From assembly GCA_045588185.1 (NCBI GenBank), contig JAZNDR010000053.1:1-49269 (forward strand): 49,269 nt of DNA. Reading direction: 5' to 3'. The translations under genes and the position numbers were made by a program. The stretch is from Scatosoma sp045588185. Lineage in GTDB: Bacteria > Bacillota > Clostridia > Christensenellales > Borkfalkiaceae. Shown one piece after another: positions 1-7,313 of the stretch (position 1 is its first letter; every line of letters starts with the position of its first letter). Below the pieces are notes generated by a model. The model saw only the letters and a list, made by a program, of their open reading frames with translations, was not told where the DNA came from and did no database searches.

Positions 1-1364
1 TCGGCAATACCGACCGTTCCTTCTTTAATCGCATAGTCGCCGGAAACGATATCCATATCCGCGTGAATTATCCAACCGTCAAGATAGTATACGCCGTTTT
101 CTACTACCGTATATTCAACGCTTGAATATTGAAATATACTACCCCCAATCTTCGTTACGCTTTCGGGAATGGATATATTCGACAATTCCGTGCAAAGGTA
201 GAACGCAGCACCACCTATCGTTTTTACGCTATTCCCCATCGTTACGCTCGTTAAATCCCCGCAACCACTAAAAGCAGCGGCGCCGATATCCGTTACGCTG
301 TCGGGCAACACTACTTCCTTTAAATCACCACATTCATAGAAAGCCTGATATCCGATAGTCTGCAAGCCGTCGTTAAAGGTTACGCTTGCCAACTTCCCAC
401 AACGCGCAAACGCCTCATCGCCGATACTCGTTACACCCGTAGGAAGCGTAATTTCGGTTAAAGCCTCACAGCCCAAAAAGGCACTTTCGGGAATTGCGCT
501 TATTCTTTTTCCAAAATTAACGGTTTTTAAGCTTCTACATCCTTGAAAAATTCTCCTACCAAACGTTACCGTACCATTTCCCTCGCCGAGAAAGTTTACC
601 GTTTCTAAATTTGTACAATCCAAAAACGCCTCTTCTTCAACAACTTTTATGCTTGCGGGGATAGTTACGTGCTTCAAATTGAGTGGCTTGCTATAATTAG
701 GGTTACCGTCTGCGCCAGAAAACGATCCTCTCTTAATACCAACCACGGGCTTATCCTCGTGGGTAGCGGGGATAATCAAGTCTTCGTCCATACAATCCAT
801 CCACCAGTTTACCCAGTATTCGCCGTCAATTTCTTCAAACCGTAAACCCGTGCTTTCTTCCTTTTCGCAATAAGTACATTCGCCGTCTACGACGTTATGC
901 CCTGTCATCGGTTTGAAATTATCCTTTTCCAAACCGCAACGGGTACAGCCATGCTCGGTGTAGCCGTCCGTGGTACAGGTCGGCTCTACCACTACTTCTT
1001 TCTCGTCGTGCCCCAAAGCCTCAACGATATTCGTTTTTACCGTGTGTCCACAAATTTTACACACCGCTTCGTCGTAGCCGTCCTCTTCGCAGGTTACTTC
1101 GTGCGTGGTGAGGGTGGATTCTTCCAAATCGTGCTCTGCGCCCGTCTTAACTACCGTTTGATAGCAAACGGTGCACGTACCTCTAAGCGTCGCCGTTTCG
1201 CAACCTTTTTCGCCGGTGGTAAAATCCAAATGCCATTCGGCTACGGTATGCTCTACGCATTCCTCTCTTTCTTCCCCGCCGCCGCAGCTTGCAATTCCAA
1301 GCATACACACGCCTGCCGTTAAAACCGACAGGGTTGCCGTTAAAAATTTCTTGATTTTGTTCAT
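1..1364 (-). CDS. BspA-type leucine-rich-repeat surface lipoprotein, 3' end outside window
   Basis: Probable surface-anchored adhesin or ligand-binding protein. About 454 residues are visible and the reading frame runs off the window edge. It starts MNKIKKFL with a hydrophobic signal and a lipobox (IASC, Cys27), so it is predicted to be lipid-anchored outside the cell. Next comes a Cys/His-rich stretch with four CxxC knuckles (CTVC, CKIC, CTRC, CTYC) separated by repeats of the type 'vveptCttdGYteh', as seen in many Firmicutes surface proteins. The visible C-terminal half is a tandem array of roughly 23-residue LRR_5 repeats (pattern I-G-x-x-A-F-x-x-C-x-x-L). The start is fixed by GGAGG at 1372-1376 and a consensus promoter just upstream. 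The ligand is unknown. Confidence 0.85.
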   Translation of the reverse strand, partial: MNKIKKFLTATLSVLTAGVCMLGIASCGGGEEREECVEHTVAEWHLDFTTGEKGCETATLRGTCTVCYQTVVKTGAEHDLEESTLTTHEVTCEEDGYDEAVCKICGHTVKTNIVEALGHDEKEVVVEPTCTTDGYTEHGCTRCGLEKDNFKPMTGHNVVDGECTYCEKEESTGLRFEEIDGEYWVNWWMDCMDEDLIIPATHEDKPVVGIKRGSFSGADGNPNYSKPLNLKHVTIPASIKVVEEEAFLDCTNLETVNFLGEGNGTVTFGRRIFQGCRSLKTVNFGKRISAIPESAFLGCEALTEITLPTGVTSIGDEAFARCGKLASVTFNDGLQTIGYQAFYECGDLKEVVLPDSVTDIGAAAFSGCGDLTSVTMGNSVKTIGGAAFYLCTELSNISIPESVTKIGGSIFQYSSVEYTVVENGVYYLDGWIIHADMDIVSGDYAIKEGTVGIA

Positions 1365-1378
1365 ATAAATACCTCCAC

Positions 1379-1399
1379 ATGGTATTTTTATTATACCAT
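1379..1399. promoter_or_regulatory. Perfect 7-bp inverted repeat over the -10 box, candidate operator
   Basis: ATGGTAT (1379-1385) is matched exactly by ATACCAT (1393-1399) with a 7-base AT spacer. The right arm contains most of the -10 element of the leucine-rich-repeat gene. Such a site could bind a dimeric repressor, or fold at the very 5' end of the mRNA. Which protein would bind it is not known. Confidence 0.4.
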
Positions 1400-1418
1400 T
1401 CTTTTGTTTCTCCGTCAA
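1390..1418 (-). promoter_or_regulatory. Promoter of the leucine-rich-repeat lipoprotein gene
   Basis: Read on the minus strand, TTGACG (1418-1413) and TATAAT (1395-1390) are separated by exactly 17 bases, close to the sigma-A consensus. The start codon lies at 1364, giving a leader of about 20 bases. Confidence 0.75.
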
Positions 1419-1444
1419 GCGTTTGACGATATTATAAATCCGTT

Positions 1445-2329
1445 TTATTTCTTTTCCCCTGCTTTTCGGCGTGTTGATAAAAATTTAACTAAATACTCGT
1501 AAAAATCGGGTGCGACGGCGGACTTCACCGCGTTTTCGTGTAACCCTAAAATCAATTCCCTTTGGCATACGGGTTCGGATATCGGTACGAGCACGATTTC
1601 AGAAGATACCTTTCCCCACGAATATTCGGGCCAAAAACCAACGCCCGCGCTTGCGCCGATGATATTCCGTACCGCCACGGGGGAATCCGATTCAAAGGAT
1701 ATTTGCGGGTCAAACCCTGCGTAGGCGCAAAACTTATCGCACTCCGCGCGGAATAACCGTGAGCCCGCAAGATTGACGAACCGTTCGTTTTTCGCTTCTT
1801 GTAAGCGGATAGCTTCCCTATCGGCGTACGGAGAATTTTTCGGTACGGCAAGATAGATTTTTTCTTTCATTACGCAACGCTTCGCAAAAGCGGGCAGAGC
1901 GGAGAAATCCACGCCGTTCGCGGATACGGAAACGTCGCAATCGGCTTCCGTTTCGTTTTGTATCATTTGGAATACGACTTCGGGGTGCTTTTTCTTATAA
2001 TTCACGACGGCGTCCGTTACCGCCGTCGAAGCCGCGAGCACGTTGAGCTTGACGGTGTTTCTATGTTCCGCTTTCAACAGCGCAAGCTCCTGAGGAATCC
2101 CGTCTATCACGGGAAAAAGTCCGTCCAGCTTTTTCTTTAAATATTCGCCGAACACGGTCAAGCAAATATTTCTGCCCTTTTTATAAAAGAGCGGAACGCC
2201 CAACTCCTCCTCTAATTGCTTGATTGCCTTGGTAAGGGCAGGCTGTGCGATATGGATTTCCTCCGCCGCCCGCGTTACGTGTTTGAGCTTGGCGACCGTT
2301 TGAAAATAGCGAAGTTTGGTAAGTTCCAT
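1445..2329 (-). CDS. LysR-family transcriptional regulator
   Basis: DNA-binding regulator of 294 residues, the usual LysR length. Residues 1-60 form the winged helix-turn-helix (MELTKLRYFQTVAKL, then the typical AAEEIHIAQPALTKAIKQLE recognition stretch). Residues 90-290 form the two-lobed inducer-binding domain. The start is set by AGGAGG 6 bases upstream. It is transcribed away from a small membrane-protein gene through overlapping opposed promoters, with ATAAC/GTTAT half-sites in between. The usual LysR layout therefore predicts autoregulation and control of that neighbour. The inducer cannot be read from sequence. Confidence 0.9.
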   Translation of the reverse strand: MELTKLRYFQTVAKLKHVTRAAEEIHIAQPALTKAIKQLEEELGVPLFYKKGRNICLTVFGEYLKKKLDGLFPVIDGIPQELALLKAEHRNTVKLNVLAASTAVTDAVVNYKKKHPEVVFQMIQNETEADCDVSVSANGVDFSALPAFAKRCVMKEKIYLAVPKNSPYADREAIRLQEAKNERFVNLAGSRLFRAECDKFCAYAGFDPQISFESDSPVAVRNIIGASAGVGFWPEYSWGKVSSEIVLVPISEPVCQRELILGLHENAVKSAVAPDFYEYLVKFLSTRRKAGEKK

Positions 2330-2345
2330 TGATACCTCCTAACTC

Positions 2346-2372
2346 ATAACTTTTCGTTATCAATTCCATAAC
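2346..2372. promoter_or_regulatory. Candidate LysR binding site, ATAAC/GTTAT half-sites
   Basis: ATAAC (2346-2350), five bases, GTTAT (2356-2360), then ATAAC again (2368-2372). The spacing resembles the partly dyadic T-N11-A sites used by LysR proteins. The cluster lies upstream of the -35 of the plus-strand promoter and around the start of the lysR leader, as expected for a regulator that activates its neighbour and represses itself. Confidence 0.5.
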
Positions 2373-2373
2373 A

Positions 2374-2402
2374 ATTATATATTTTACATTATTCTTTGTC
2401 AA
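2374..2402 (-). promoter_or_regulatory. Promoter of the lysR gene, full consensus
   Basis: On the minus strand TTGACA (2402-2397) and TATAAT (2379-2374) are 17 bases apart. The element is antiparallel to, and overlaps, the plus-strand promoter at 2383-2411, so two polymerases cannot occupy both at once. Confidence 0.8.
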
Positions 2403-2411
2403 GTGTATAAT
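2383..2411 (+). promoter_or_regulatory. Promoter of the small membrane-protein gene
   Basis: TTTACA (2383-2388), 17 bases, TATAAT (2406-2411). The start codon at 2450 leaves a leader of about 32 bases containing the ribosome site AAAGGAG (2435-2441). Confidence 0.75.
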
Positions 2412-2449
2412 GGTAGCGTAAGAAAAATTACAACAAAGGAGTTTTGATT

Positions 2450-2737
2450 ATGGTAACCGTTTTTGAAAGTATTATGCTTATCTGTTTCGGACTGTCTTGG
2501 CCTATCTCCGTATACAAGAGCGCTACTTCCCACTCAACGAAGGGGAAAAGCGTCGTGTTTACGATTGCGATTATACTCGGCTATATAGCGGGAATTATCG
2601 GAAAAATCGTCGGCGGTAATCTCAATTACGTATTGGCGTTATATATCGTCAATCTTGCGTTCGTGTCGGTAGACTTTGCCCTGTATTTCGTCAACAAACG
2701 GCGCGAAAATACACCTGCTTTTTCCTGCGGCGATTGA
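2450..2737 (+). CDS. Small three-helix membrane protein, PQ-loop/SemiSWEET-like
   Basis: A 95-residue integral membrane protein with three hydrophobic segments (about residues 3-22, 34-54 and 60-83). The loop after the first helix, SWPISVYKSATSHSTKGKS, resembles the proline-containing PQ-loop motif of SemiSWEET transporters, in which P is followed by a short run and then K-S. Family knowledge suggests a dimeric small-solute transporter; the substrate is unknown. ATG 2450 is preferred over an in-frame TTG at 2444 because AAAGGAG sits 8 bases upstream of it. It is divergent from the LysR gene and probably controlled by it. Confidence 0.7.
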   Translation: MVTVFESIMLICFGLSWPISVYKSATSHSTKGKSVVFTIAIILGYIAGIIGKIVGGNLNYVLALYIVNLAFVSVDFALYFVNKRRENTPAFSCGD

Positions 2738-2756
2738 TCCTCCCCGCAGAAAAAGA

Positions 2757-2797
2757 GCTCCTTGTCGGCACCTCCACGCGGCAAGGAGCGTTTTTAT
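2757..2797 (+). terminator. Intrinsic terminator after the small membrane-protein gene
   Basis: GCTCCTTG (2757-2764) pairs with CAAGGAGC (2782-2789) and is followed by GTTTTTAT. It ends the plus-strand transcript 20 bases after the stop codon. Confidence 0.75.
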
Positions 2798-2800
2798 ATC

Positions 2801-2838
2801 AAAAAAGCCTTTCCGCTTGGGAAAGGCTTTCGTTTTTT
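2801..2838. terminator. Bidirectional intrinsic terminator between converging genes
   Basis: An 11-bp stem, AAAGCCTTTCC (2804-2814) with GGAAAGGCTTT (2820-2830), is flanked by AAAAAA on the left and CGTTTTTT on the right, so it can stop transcripts from either side. On the minus strand it directly follows the prfA stop. Confidence 0.85.
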
Positions 2839-3907
2839 ATTGTTCTTGGCTGGCAAGCAACGCTTCTCTGTCCGCAATCGCCAACGCTTCTACCATACTA
2901 TCGATATCCCCCGTCATAAACGCGTCGAGGTTATATTGACTGAGTCCTATTCTATGGTCGGTTACGCGGCTTTGCGGGAAATTATAGGTGCGGATACGCT
3001 CGCTCCTATCCCCCGTGCCGACCATACTCCGACGGTTTTCCTCTCTGGCTTTCGCGTTCTGTCCGTTATAAAAATCGTACACGCGCGAACGCAAGACCTT
3101 GAACGCCCGTTCTTTGTTTTTCAGCTGGGAACGCTCGTCCTGACAGGTTACGACGATACCCGTGGGGAAGTGGGTAATGCGCACGGCGGAAGCGACCTTA
3201 TTGACGTTTTGACCGCCTGCCCCGCCCGAATGGAAAATGTCGATTCGGATATCCTTATCGTTTATTTCCACTTCGACCTCTTCCGCTTCGGGAAGCACGG
3301 CGACCGTCGCCGCCGAGGTATGGATTCTGCCCTGCGTTTCCGTGGCGGGAACGCGTTGCACGCGGTGTACGCCGCTTTCGTATTTCAGCCGTTTATACGC
3401 GCCCGCGCCCGTTACGCCGTAAATAGCTTCCTTTACGCCTCCGAGCTCGGTGGCGTTGATTTCTATTTCTTCCACGCGGAGTCTATGGGCGGCGCAATAG
3501 TTTTGATACATTCGGCAAAGCTCCGCGGCAAAGAGCGCGGCTTCTTCCCCGCCCGTGCCCGCGCGCACTTCTAAAATACAGCTTCGTTCGTCGTTTTTAT
3601 CCTTGGGCAAAAGGAGTATTTTCAATTCACCCAAAAGCGAGGCGAGCTTTTCCTTACAGGCATACCCCTCGTCGTTTAAAAGCTTGCGCATTTCCGCGTC
3701 CGTTTCCTCTTCGGCAAGCGCGAACGCGTCCTGCATTTCCTTTTCCGCTTTCAAATACTCCTCGTACTTTTCAGCCGTTTCCCGAAGCTCCGATTGCTCT
3801 TTCGAATACTTTTGCCAAGTGGGCATATCGGCGATTACGGCGGAATCGGCGAGCTGTTCGGATAAAAATATATAGCGTTGTAAAATGCCGTCTAACTTTT
3901 TCAGCAC
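2837..3907 (-). CDS. prfA: Peptide chain release factor 1
   Basis: Class I release factor that recognises UAA and UAG and triggers hydrolysis of peptidyl-tRNA in the ribosome. It is 356 residues, the standard RF1 length. The tripeptide anticodon appears as PAT (187-189, in RVPATETQGR), which distinguishes RF1 (PxT) from RF2 (SPF). The catalytic GGQ lies at 231-233 within GGAGGQNVNK. It lies just downstream of the DUF1385-PrmC gene, whose PrmC half methylates the glutamine of this GGQ, an arrangement common in Clostridia. Confidence 0.97.
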   Translation of the reverse strand: MLKKLDGILQRYIFLSEQLADSAVIADMPTWQKYSKEQSELRETAEKYEEYLKAEKEMQDAFALAEEETDAEMRKLLNDEGYACKEKLASLLGELKILLLPKDKNDERSCILEVRAGTGGEEAALFAAELCRMYQNYCAAHRLRVEEIEINATELGGVKEAIYGVTGAGAYKRLKYESGVHRVQRVPATETQGRIHTSAATVAVLPEAEEVEVEINDKDIRIDIFHSGGAGGQNVNKVASAVRITHFPTGIVVTCQDERSQLKNKERAFKVLRSRVYDFYNGQNAKAREENRRSMVGTGDRSERIRTYNFPQSRVTDHRIGLSQYNLDAFMTGDIDSMVEALAIADREALLASQEQ

Positions 3908-3925
3908 GCGTCTTCCCTCCCGTGA

Positions 3926-5758
3926 CTACATTACGATTTTGACGTATCTGTCTACGCCGTTGAAGTCTTTTATAATCATTGCATACGAGCTCGATTTAAA
4001 CAATTTTACGACCTCGTTGGCTTCGCCCTCGCCTACTTCCATAATAATCATACCGCCGCGGTTTAAATATTTCCCCGCTTCCTGTGCAATTTTACGGTAA
4101 ATATCCAAGCCGTCTGCGCCTCCGTCGAGGGCAAGTCGGGGTTCGAACCCCTTTACCTCTCTTTGTAAGCCGTCAATGTCCTTGGACGGAATATACGGGG
4201 GATTGGAAACGATAATATCGAACCGACCGCGGATACGCGTGAATAAATCCGATTGAATAAAGAGAATATCCGCCTCGTTCGCCTCGGCGTTTTCCTTGGC
4301 GAGCTCCAACGCGTCCGCGCTGATATCCGTCGCCGTCATCTTTACTTTACGGTTGTATTTTTCTAATTCTTTATAGGTAGCAATCGCAATCGCGCCGCTG
4401 CCCGTGCAAAGGTCGAGCACGCTTTGTCCCTCTTCCGCCGCACCGACGACGAGCATCGCGAGTTCTTCCGTTTCGGGGCGGGGTATCAGTACCCGCTCGT
4501 CTACTTTGATTTTATATCCGCAAAAATCGGTGTCGCCGACGATATACCAAAGCGGTCTGCCCGTCAGTCGTTCGTCCGCGATACGGACGATTTCTTTCGC
4601 CTGCGCAATTTTTAAAATACGCTCTTCCGTCGCCACCGCGCTCTTGGGGATATTCAGCGTGAGGGCGAATATCCATTCGGCGTCCTCTTCGTCGATTGCC
4701 ACTTGCGCAAAACGGCGTTTCGTGTTTTTGAGCAGCGCGCTCATCTTGCCCGCCGTCGCAAATACCCGTTCGGGGATAGAGGGGTCTTCGTCCATTTTCA
4801 AAACGGTGGTGAACGCCGTGATCGCACATTCCATCATACCGTCGTCTGGTTCGCGGGTGGTCAGGCGTTGCAATAAGAGTCCCGGCCATTTGAAAATAAG
4901 GAAAAATTTACTTTTCGTTTTTGCCAAAAGTCGGAGTATTTCATAGGATACCCCCGCCACTACGGGAAGCATTAACACTTTCAGCAGAAAACGGAGAATT
5001 CCGTCCACTTTCGTGTTGCCCGTATACAGCCAACCCGCCACGGCGACGTTCACGAGCGAGAATACCAAAATACTGACGATCATTACGAGGAATAAAAAGG
5101 TCGTACCGCACCGATCGTGCACGCGGGAGCAACCGCGCACGTTTTCGATTGTCAATTCCTTTCCGCTTTCATAGCAAGTAATCGTCTTATGTTCCGCACC
5201 GTGGTACATAAACACCCGTTTGAGCGTGGGTATTAGAGAAATAAGCAGGATATATAAAACGAAAATGGCGAGCCGTATTCCGCCCTCTATGAGATTGAAC
5301 CAAAGTCCGTCCAAGCCCTTGCTCGTTTTATCGAACGGCAAAAAGCCCGTAATCCATTGTGGCAGGGCAATAAAAATAACGAGCGCAAGCAACACGCCGA
5401 GAATCACGGAAACGCCGTCCAAAATTCCGCCGAGGTCTATCTTGTGCTTTTCCTGTAACCATTTTTCCGCTTTCGAGGGCTGTTCCTCGTCCGTCATAGA
5501 AACGTCTGCGCTCCGCATCAAAATACGGTTTCCGTCCACGAGCGAGCGCACGAAATTCACCACCCCCCGAATAAAGGGCAGGCGGGAAAATTTACTTTTC
5601 TTTTCGGGCGGTTCGAGTCGTTCGGATTCGATTTGAATAACTCCCTCGGGATCGCGCACGGCGGTCGCCATCGAACGCTTACCGCGCATCATAACGCCTT
5701 CCAAAACGGCTTGACCGCCGATGGAAACGCAGTGTTGTTTTTTCTGTTTTTCTTTCAT
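3926..5758 (-). CDS. prmC: DUF1385 (YqhQ-like) membrane protein fused to PrmC release-factor methyltransferase
   Basis: One uninterrupted frame joins two proteins that are usually separate. Residues 1 to about 310 are a DUF1385 membrane protein (GGQAVLEGVMMRG near the start, several membrane helices, the family signature MYHGAEHKT and the end motif LTTREPDDGMMECAI). From about residue 330 comes PrmC, with RPETEELAMLVV, the SAM-binding motif VLDLCTGSGAIAIA and the catalytic NPPY. PrmC N5-methylates the GGQ glutamine of RF1 and RF2. The start is uncertain: MKEKQKKQH at 5758 matches the family N-terminus but has only a distant GAGG, and the frame is open up to 5809. It sits between rpmE and prfA, as the two separate genes do in other Clostridia. 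Confidence 0.88.
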   Translation of the reverse strand: MKEKQKKQHCVSIGGQAVLEGVMMRGKRSMATAVRDPEGVIQIESERLEPPEKKSKFSRLPFIRGVVNFVRSLVDGNRILMRSADVSMTDEEQPSKAEKWLQEKHKIDLGGILDGVSVILGVLLALVIFIALPQWITGFLPFDKTSKGLDGLWFNLIEGGIRLAIFVLYILLISLIPTLKRVFMYHGAEHKTITCYESGKELTIENVRGCSRVHDRCGTTFLFLVMIVSILVFSLVNVAVAGWLYTGNTKVDGILRFLLKVLMLPVVAGVSYEILRLLAKTKSKFFLIFKWPGLLLQRLTTREPDDGMMECAITAFTTVLKMDEDPSIPERVFATAGKMSALLKNTKRRFAQVAIDEEDAEWIFALTLNIPKSAVATEERILKIAQAKEIVRIADERLTGRPLWYIVGDTDFCGYKIKVDERVLIPRPETEELAMLVVGAAEEGQSVLDLCTGSGAIAIATYKELEKYNRKVKMTATDISADALELAKENAEANEADILFIQSDLFTRIRGRFDIIVSNPPYIPSKDIDGLQREVKGFEPRLALDGGADGLDIYRKIAQEAGKYLNRGGMIIMEVGEGEANEVVKLFKSSSYAMIIKDFNGVDRYVKIVM

Positions 5759-5807
5759 ACCGTAAAATCTAAGTTCCTCAAAAAAAGTATGGCGAGGTCG
5801 CCAAACC

Positions 5808-5850
5808 AAAAAAAGTAAAGGCTTTAAGATACCGTCGGCATCTTAAAGCC
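5808..5850 (-). terminator. Intrinsic terminator after rpmE
   Basis: The 11-bp stem GGCTTTAAGAT (5820-5830) with ATCTTAAAGCC (5840-5850) is followed on the minus strand by a T-rich run. It separates rpmE from the DUF1385-prmC gene, so downstream expression must come from read-through or a promoter not recognised here. Confidence 0.75.
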
Positions 5851-5859
5851 CTGCTTTTG

Positions 5860-6063
5860 TTACATACCGTATCTCTTCTTGAACTTATCGATACGTCCAC
5901 CGGTATCAACCAACTTCTGCTTACCCGTGAAGAAAGGATGGCAGTTGCTGCAAATATCCACTTTCAACACTTCGCAATCTTTCGTCGTGCCGGTCTTAAA
6001 CGTTGCGCCGCAAGCGCAAGTAACCGTTACTTCATGATAATTGGGATGAATTTCCGCTTTCAT
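5860..6063 (-). CDS. rpmE: 50S ribosomal protein L31
   Basis: A 67-residue ribosomal protein of the zinc-binding L31 type. It has the conserved N-terminus MKAEIHPNYHEVTVTCACGA, the cysteines CAC and CSNC, and the C-terminal HPFFTGKQKLVDTGGRIDKF signature. The ribosome site GAGGTG lies upstream and a consensus promoter precedes it. L31 binds the ribosome exterior and can serve as a zinc reserve. Confidence 0.97.
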   Translation of the reverse strand: MKAEIHPNYHEVTVTCACGATFKTGTTKDCEVLKVDICSNCHPFFTGKQKLVDTGGRIDKFKKRYGM

Positions 6064-6106
6064 TTATGTTCACCTCGCTATTTGTTTTTCATTTTAATGC
6101 TTTCCA

Positions 6107-6135
6107 ATTATAACGCTTTTTTTATCTTCCGTCAA
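6107..6135 (-). promoter_or_regulatory. rpmE promoter
   Basis: On the minus strand TTGACG (6135-6130) and TATAAT (6112-6107) are 17 bases apart, about 44 bases upstream of the rpmE start. Confidence 0.8.
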
Positions 6136-6164
6136 CTGTTTTTAACGCAATTTATAAAAAATAG

Positions 6165-6193
6165 TTGCAAATTCGGAAAAAATGCGGTATACT
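6165..6193 (+). promoter_or_regulatory. Promoter of the zinc-less MDR gene
   Basis: TTGCAA (6165-6170), 17 bases, TATACT (6188-6193). Transcription should start near 6200, which excludes the upstream in-frame ATG at 6182 and supports translation from 6263. Confidence 0.65.
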
Positions 6194-6262
6194 TATCTTG
6201 TTCGTACGGCGCAAAACCCTTTTCGCCAATTCCCGCGAACGAATAAGGAAACCTTCGTTACT

Positions 6263-7261
6263 ATGAAAGTATGGCAATTAGCATACCCGCACAACCTACA
6301 ACACGTCAGCGCTCCCGATTTGAAATTGTCCCCCGATAAGGTCAAAATCAAAATCACGAAAGCGCTCCTCACCGAATCGGACGTGTCCGTATATTCGGGC
6401 GCAATCAAAGTAAAAGCACCCTTTATTCCCGGACGCTTCGCAATCGGGCAGGTTACCGAAGCCAACGAGGACTCGTTCATCCGTAAAGGCGAACGGGTAT
6501 ACCTTGCGGGCGTAACGGAAGACGAGCTCGCCCCCGACGGCTTGCGCGTGGCGGGCGAAACCGCGGGCGGGTTCTACCGCGATTTCGTGCTCGCGGGCGT
6601 GGACGACGTATACCCGCTTCCCTCTTCTGTTTCCGACGAGGCGGCGTTCCTCATCGACGCGATCGCTTTGGCGGAAAGAGTGATAGACGAAATGCAAATC
6701 ACGATCGGTCAGCATATTTTGGTCTTGGGCGGGGGATTATACGCCAACGTGCTTTGCCAAATTCTCATTTATCATAGGGCAGTACCCATTTTAGCGGACA
6801 ACAACGCCGAACGGCTCGCCCGCGCGAAAAAGAGCGGTATTTATTACACCTTCCCCAACGACGAAACCTTAAAAACGAACGTCGTGAACGTAACGGGCGG
6901 TAAGCTTGCCGACGGTGCGGTGTACCTTGCGTACGCAAACCGCAGCGAACCCTCGGTGTTATTCCCGCTTGTAAAAAGAGAAGCTTACGTTTCTTTCTGC
7001 GCGCCCACCTGCAAGAGTATCCACGTAAACCTCGAACACGCGTTGAAGCATAACGTAACGATTAAGGGAATTACGGAAAGCAGGGAATTCGTTTCAACGG
7101 CAATCAACCTGCTGGCGCAAAAGGCGGTCAACTATTCCGCGTTCCCCTATTGCAGTTTTAAGGAAGAGGAGCTCCCCAAGCTAATGGACAAATACGCCAC
7201 CTTGCTTGGAAGCGGAGCGAACCTGCCCGAGGAAATGGATATTATCAAATTTATATTTTAA
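6263..7261 (+). CDS. MDR-superfamily dehydrogenase-like protein lacking zinc ligands
   Basis: A 332-residue medium-chain dehydrogenase/reductase-like protein. The N-terminal GroES-like fold is recognisable (PDKVKIKITKALLTESDVSVYSG, then IPGRFAIGQV), and a Rossmann segment follows (HILVLGGGLYANVLCQ). The catalytic Cys of zinc alcohol dehydrogenases (CGTD, here TESD), the GHE motif (here GRF) and the four-cysteine structural zinc lobe are all absent. It is therefore either a zinc-independent reductase or a non-catalytic relative. ATG 6263 is chosen because the promoter at 6165-6193 lies past the upstream ATG, and an AAGGA sits before it, although its spacing is long. Substrate unknown. Confidence 0.7.
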   Translation: MKVWQLAYPHNLQHVSAPDLKLSPDKVKIKITKALLTESDVSVYSGAIKVKAPFIPGRFAIGQVTEANEDSFIRKGERVYLAGVTEDELAPDGLRVAGETAGGFYRDFVLAGVDDVYPLPSSVSDEAAFLIDAIALAERVIDEMQITIGQHILVLGGGLYANVLCQILIYHRAVPILADNNAERLARAKKSGIYYTFPNDETLKTNVVNVTGGKLADGAVYLAYANRSEPSVLFPLVKREAYVSFCAPTCKSIHVNLEHALKHNVTIKGITESREFVSTAINLLAQKAVNYSAFPYCSFKEEELPKLMDKYATLLGSGANLPEEMDIIKFIF

Positions 7262-7267
7262 ATACTT

Positions 7268-7294
7268 CGCCACAACGCCCCGTTGTGGCGTTCT
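7268..7294 (+). terminator. Terminator-like hairpin after the MDR gene
   Basis: A perfect 10-bp stem, CGCCACAACG (7268-7277) with CGTTGTGGCG (7281-7290), has a three-base loop but only TTCT after it. Without a long U-run it may attenuate rather than terminate, leaving some read-through into the SGNH operon. Confidence 0.55.
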
Positions 7295-7313
7295 AAACAG
7301 GATAGGATAATTT

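Noticed and set aside
897..1322. Plus-strand frame of 141 codons
   Set aside because: Shadow of the leucine-rich-repeat gene on the other strand, which has a signal peptide, repeats, a ribosome site and a promoter.
6182..6262. Longer start for the MDR protein
   Set aside because: The promoter -10 box lies at 6188-6193, so an ATG at 6182 would not be transcribed.
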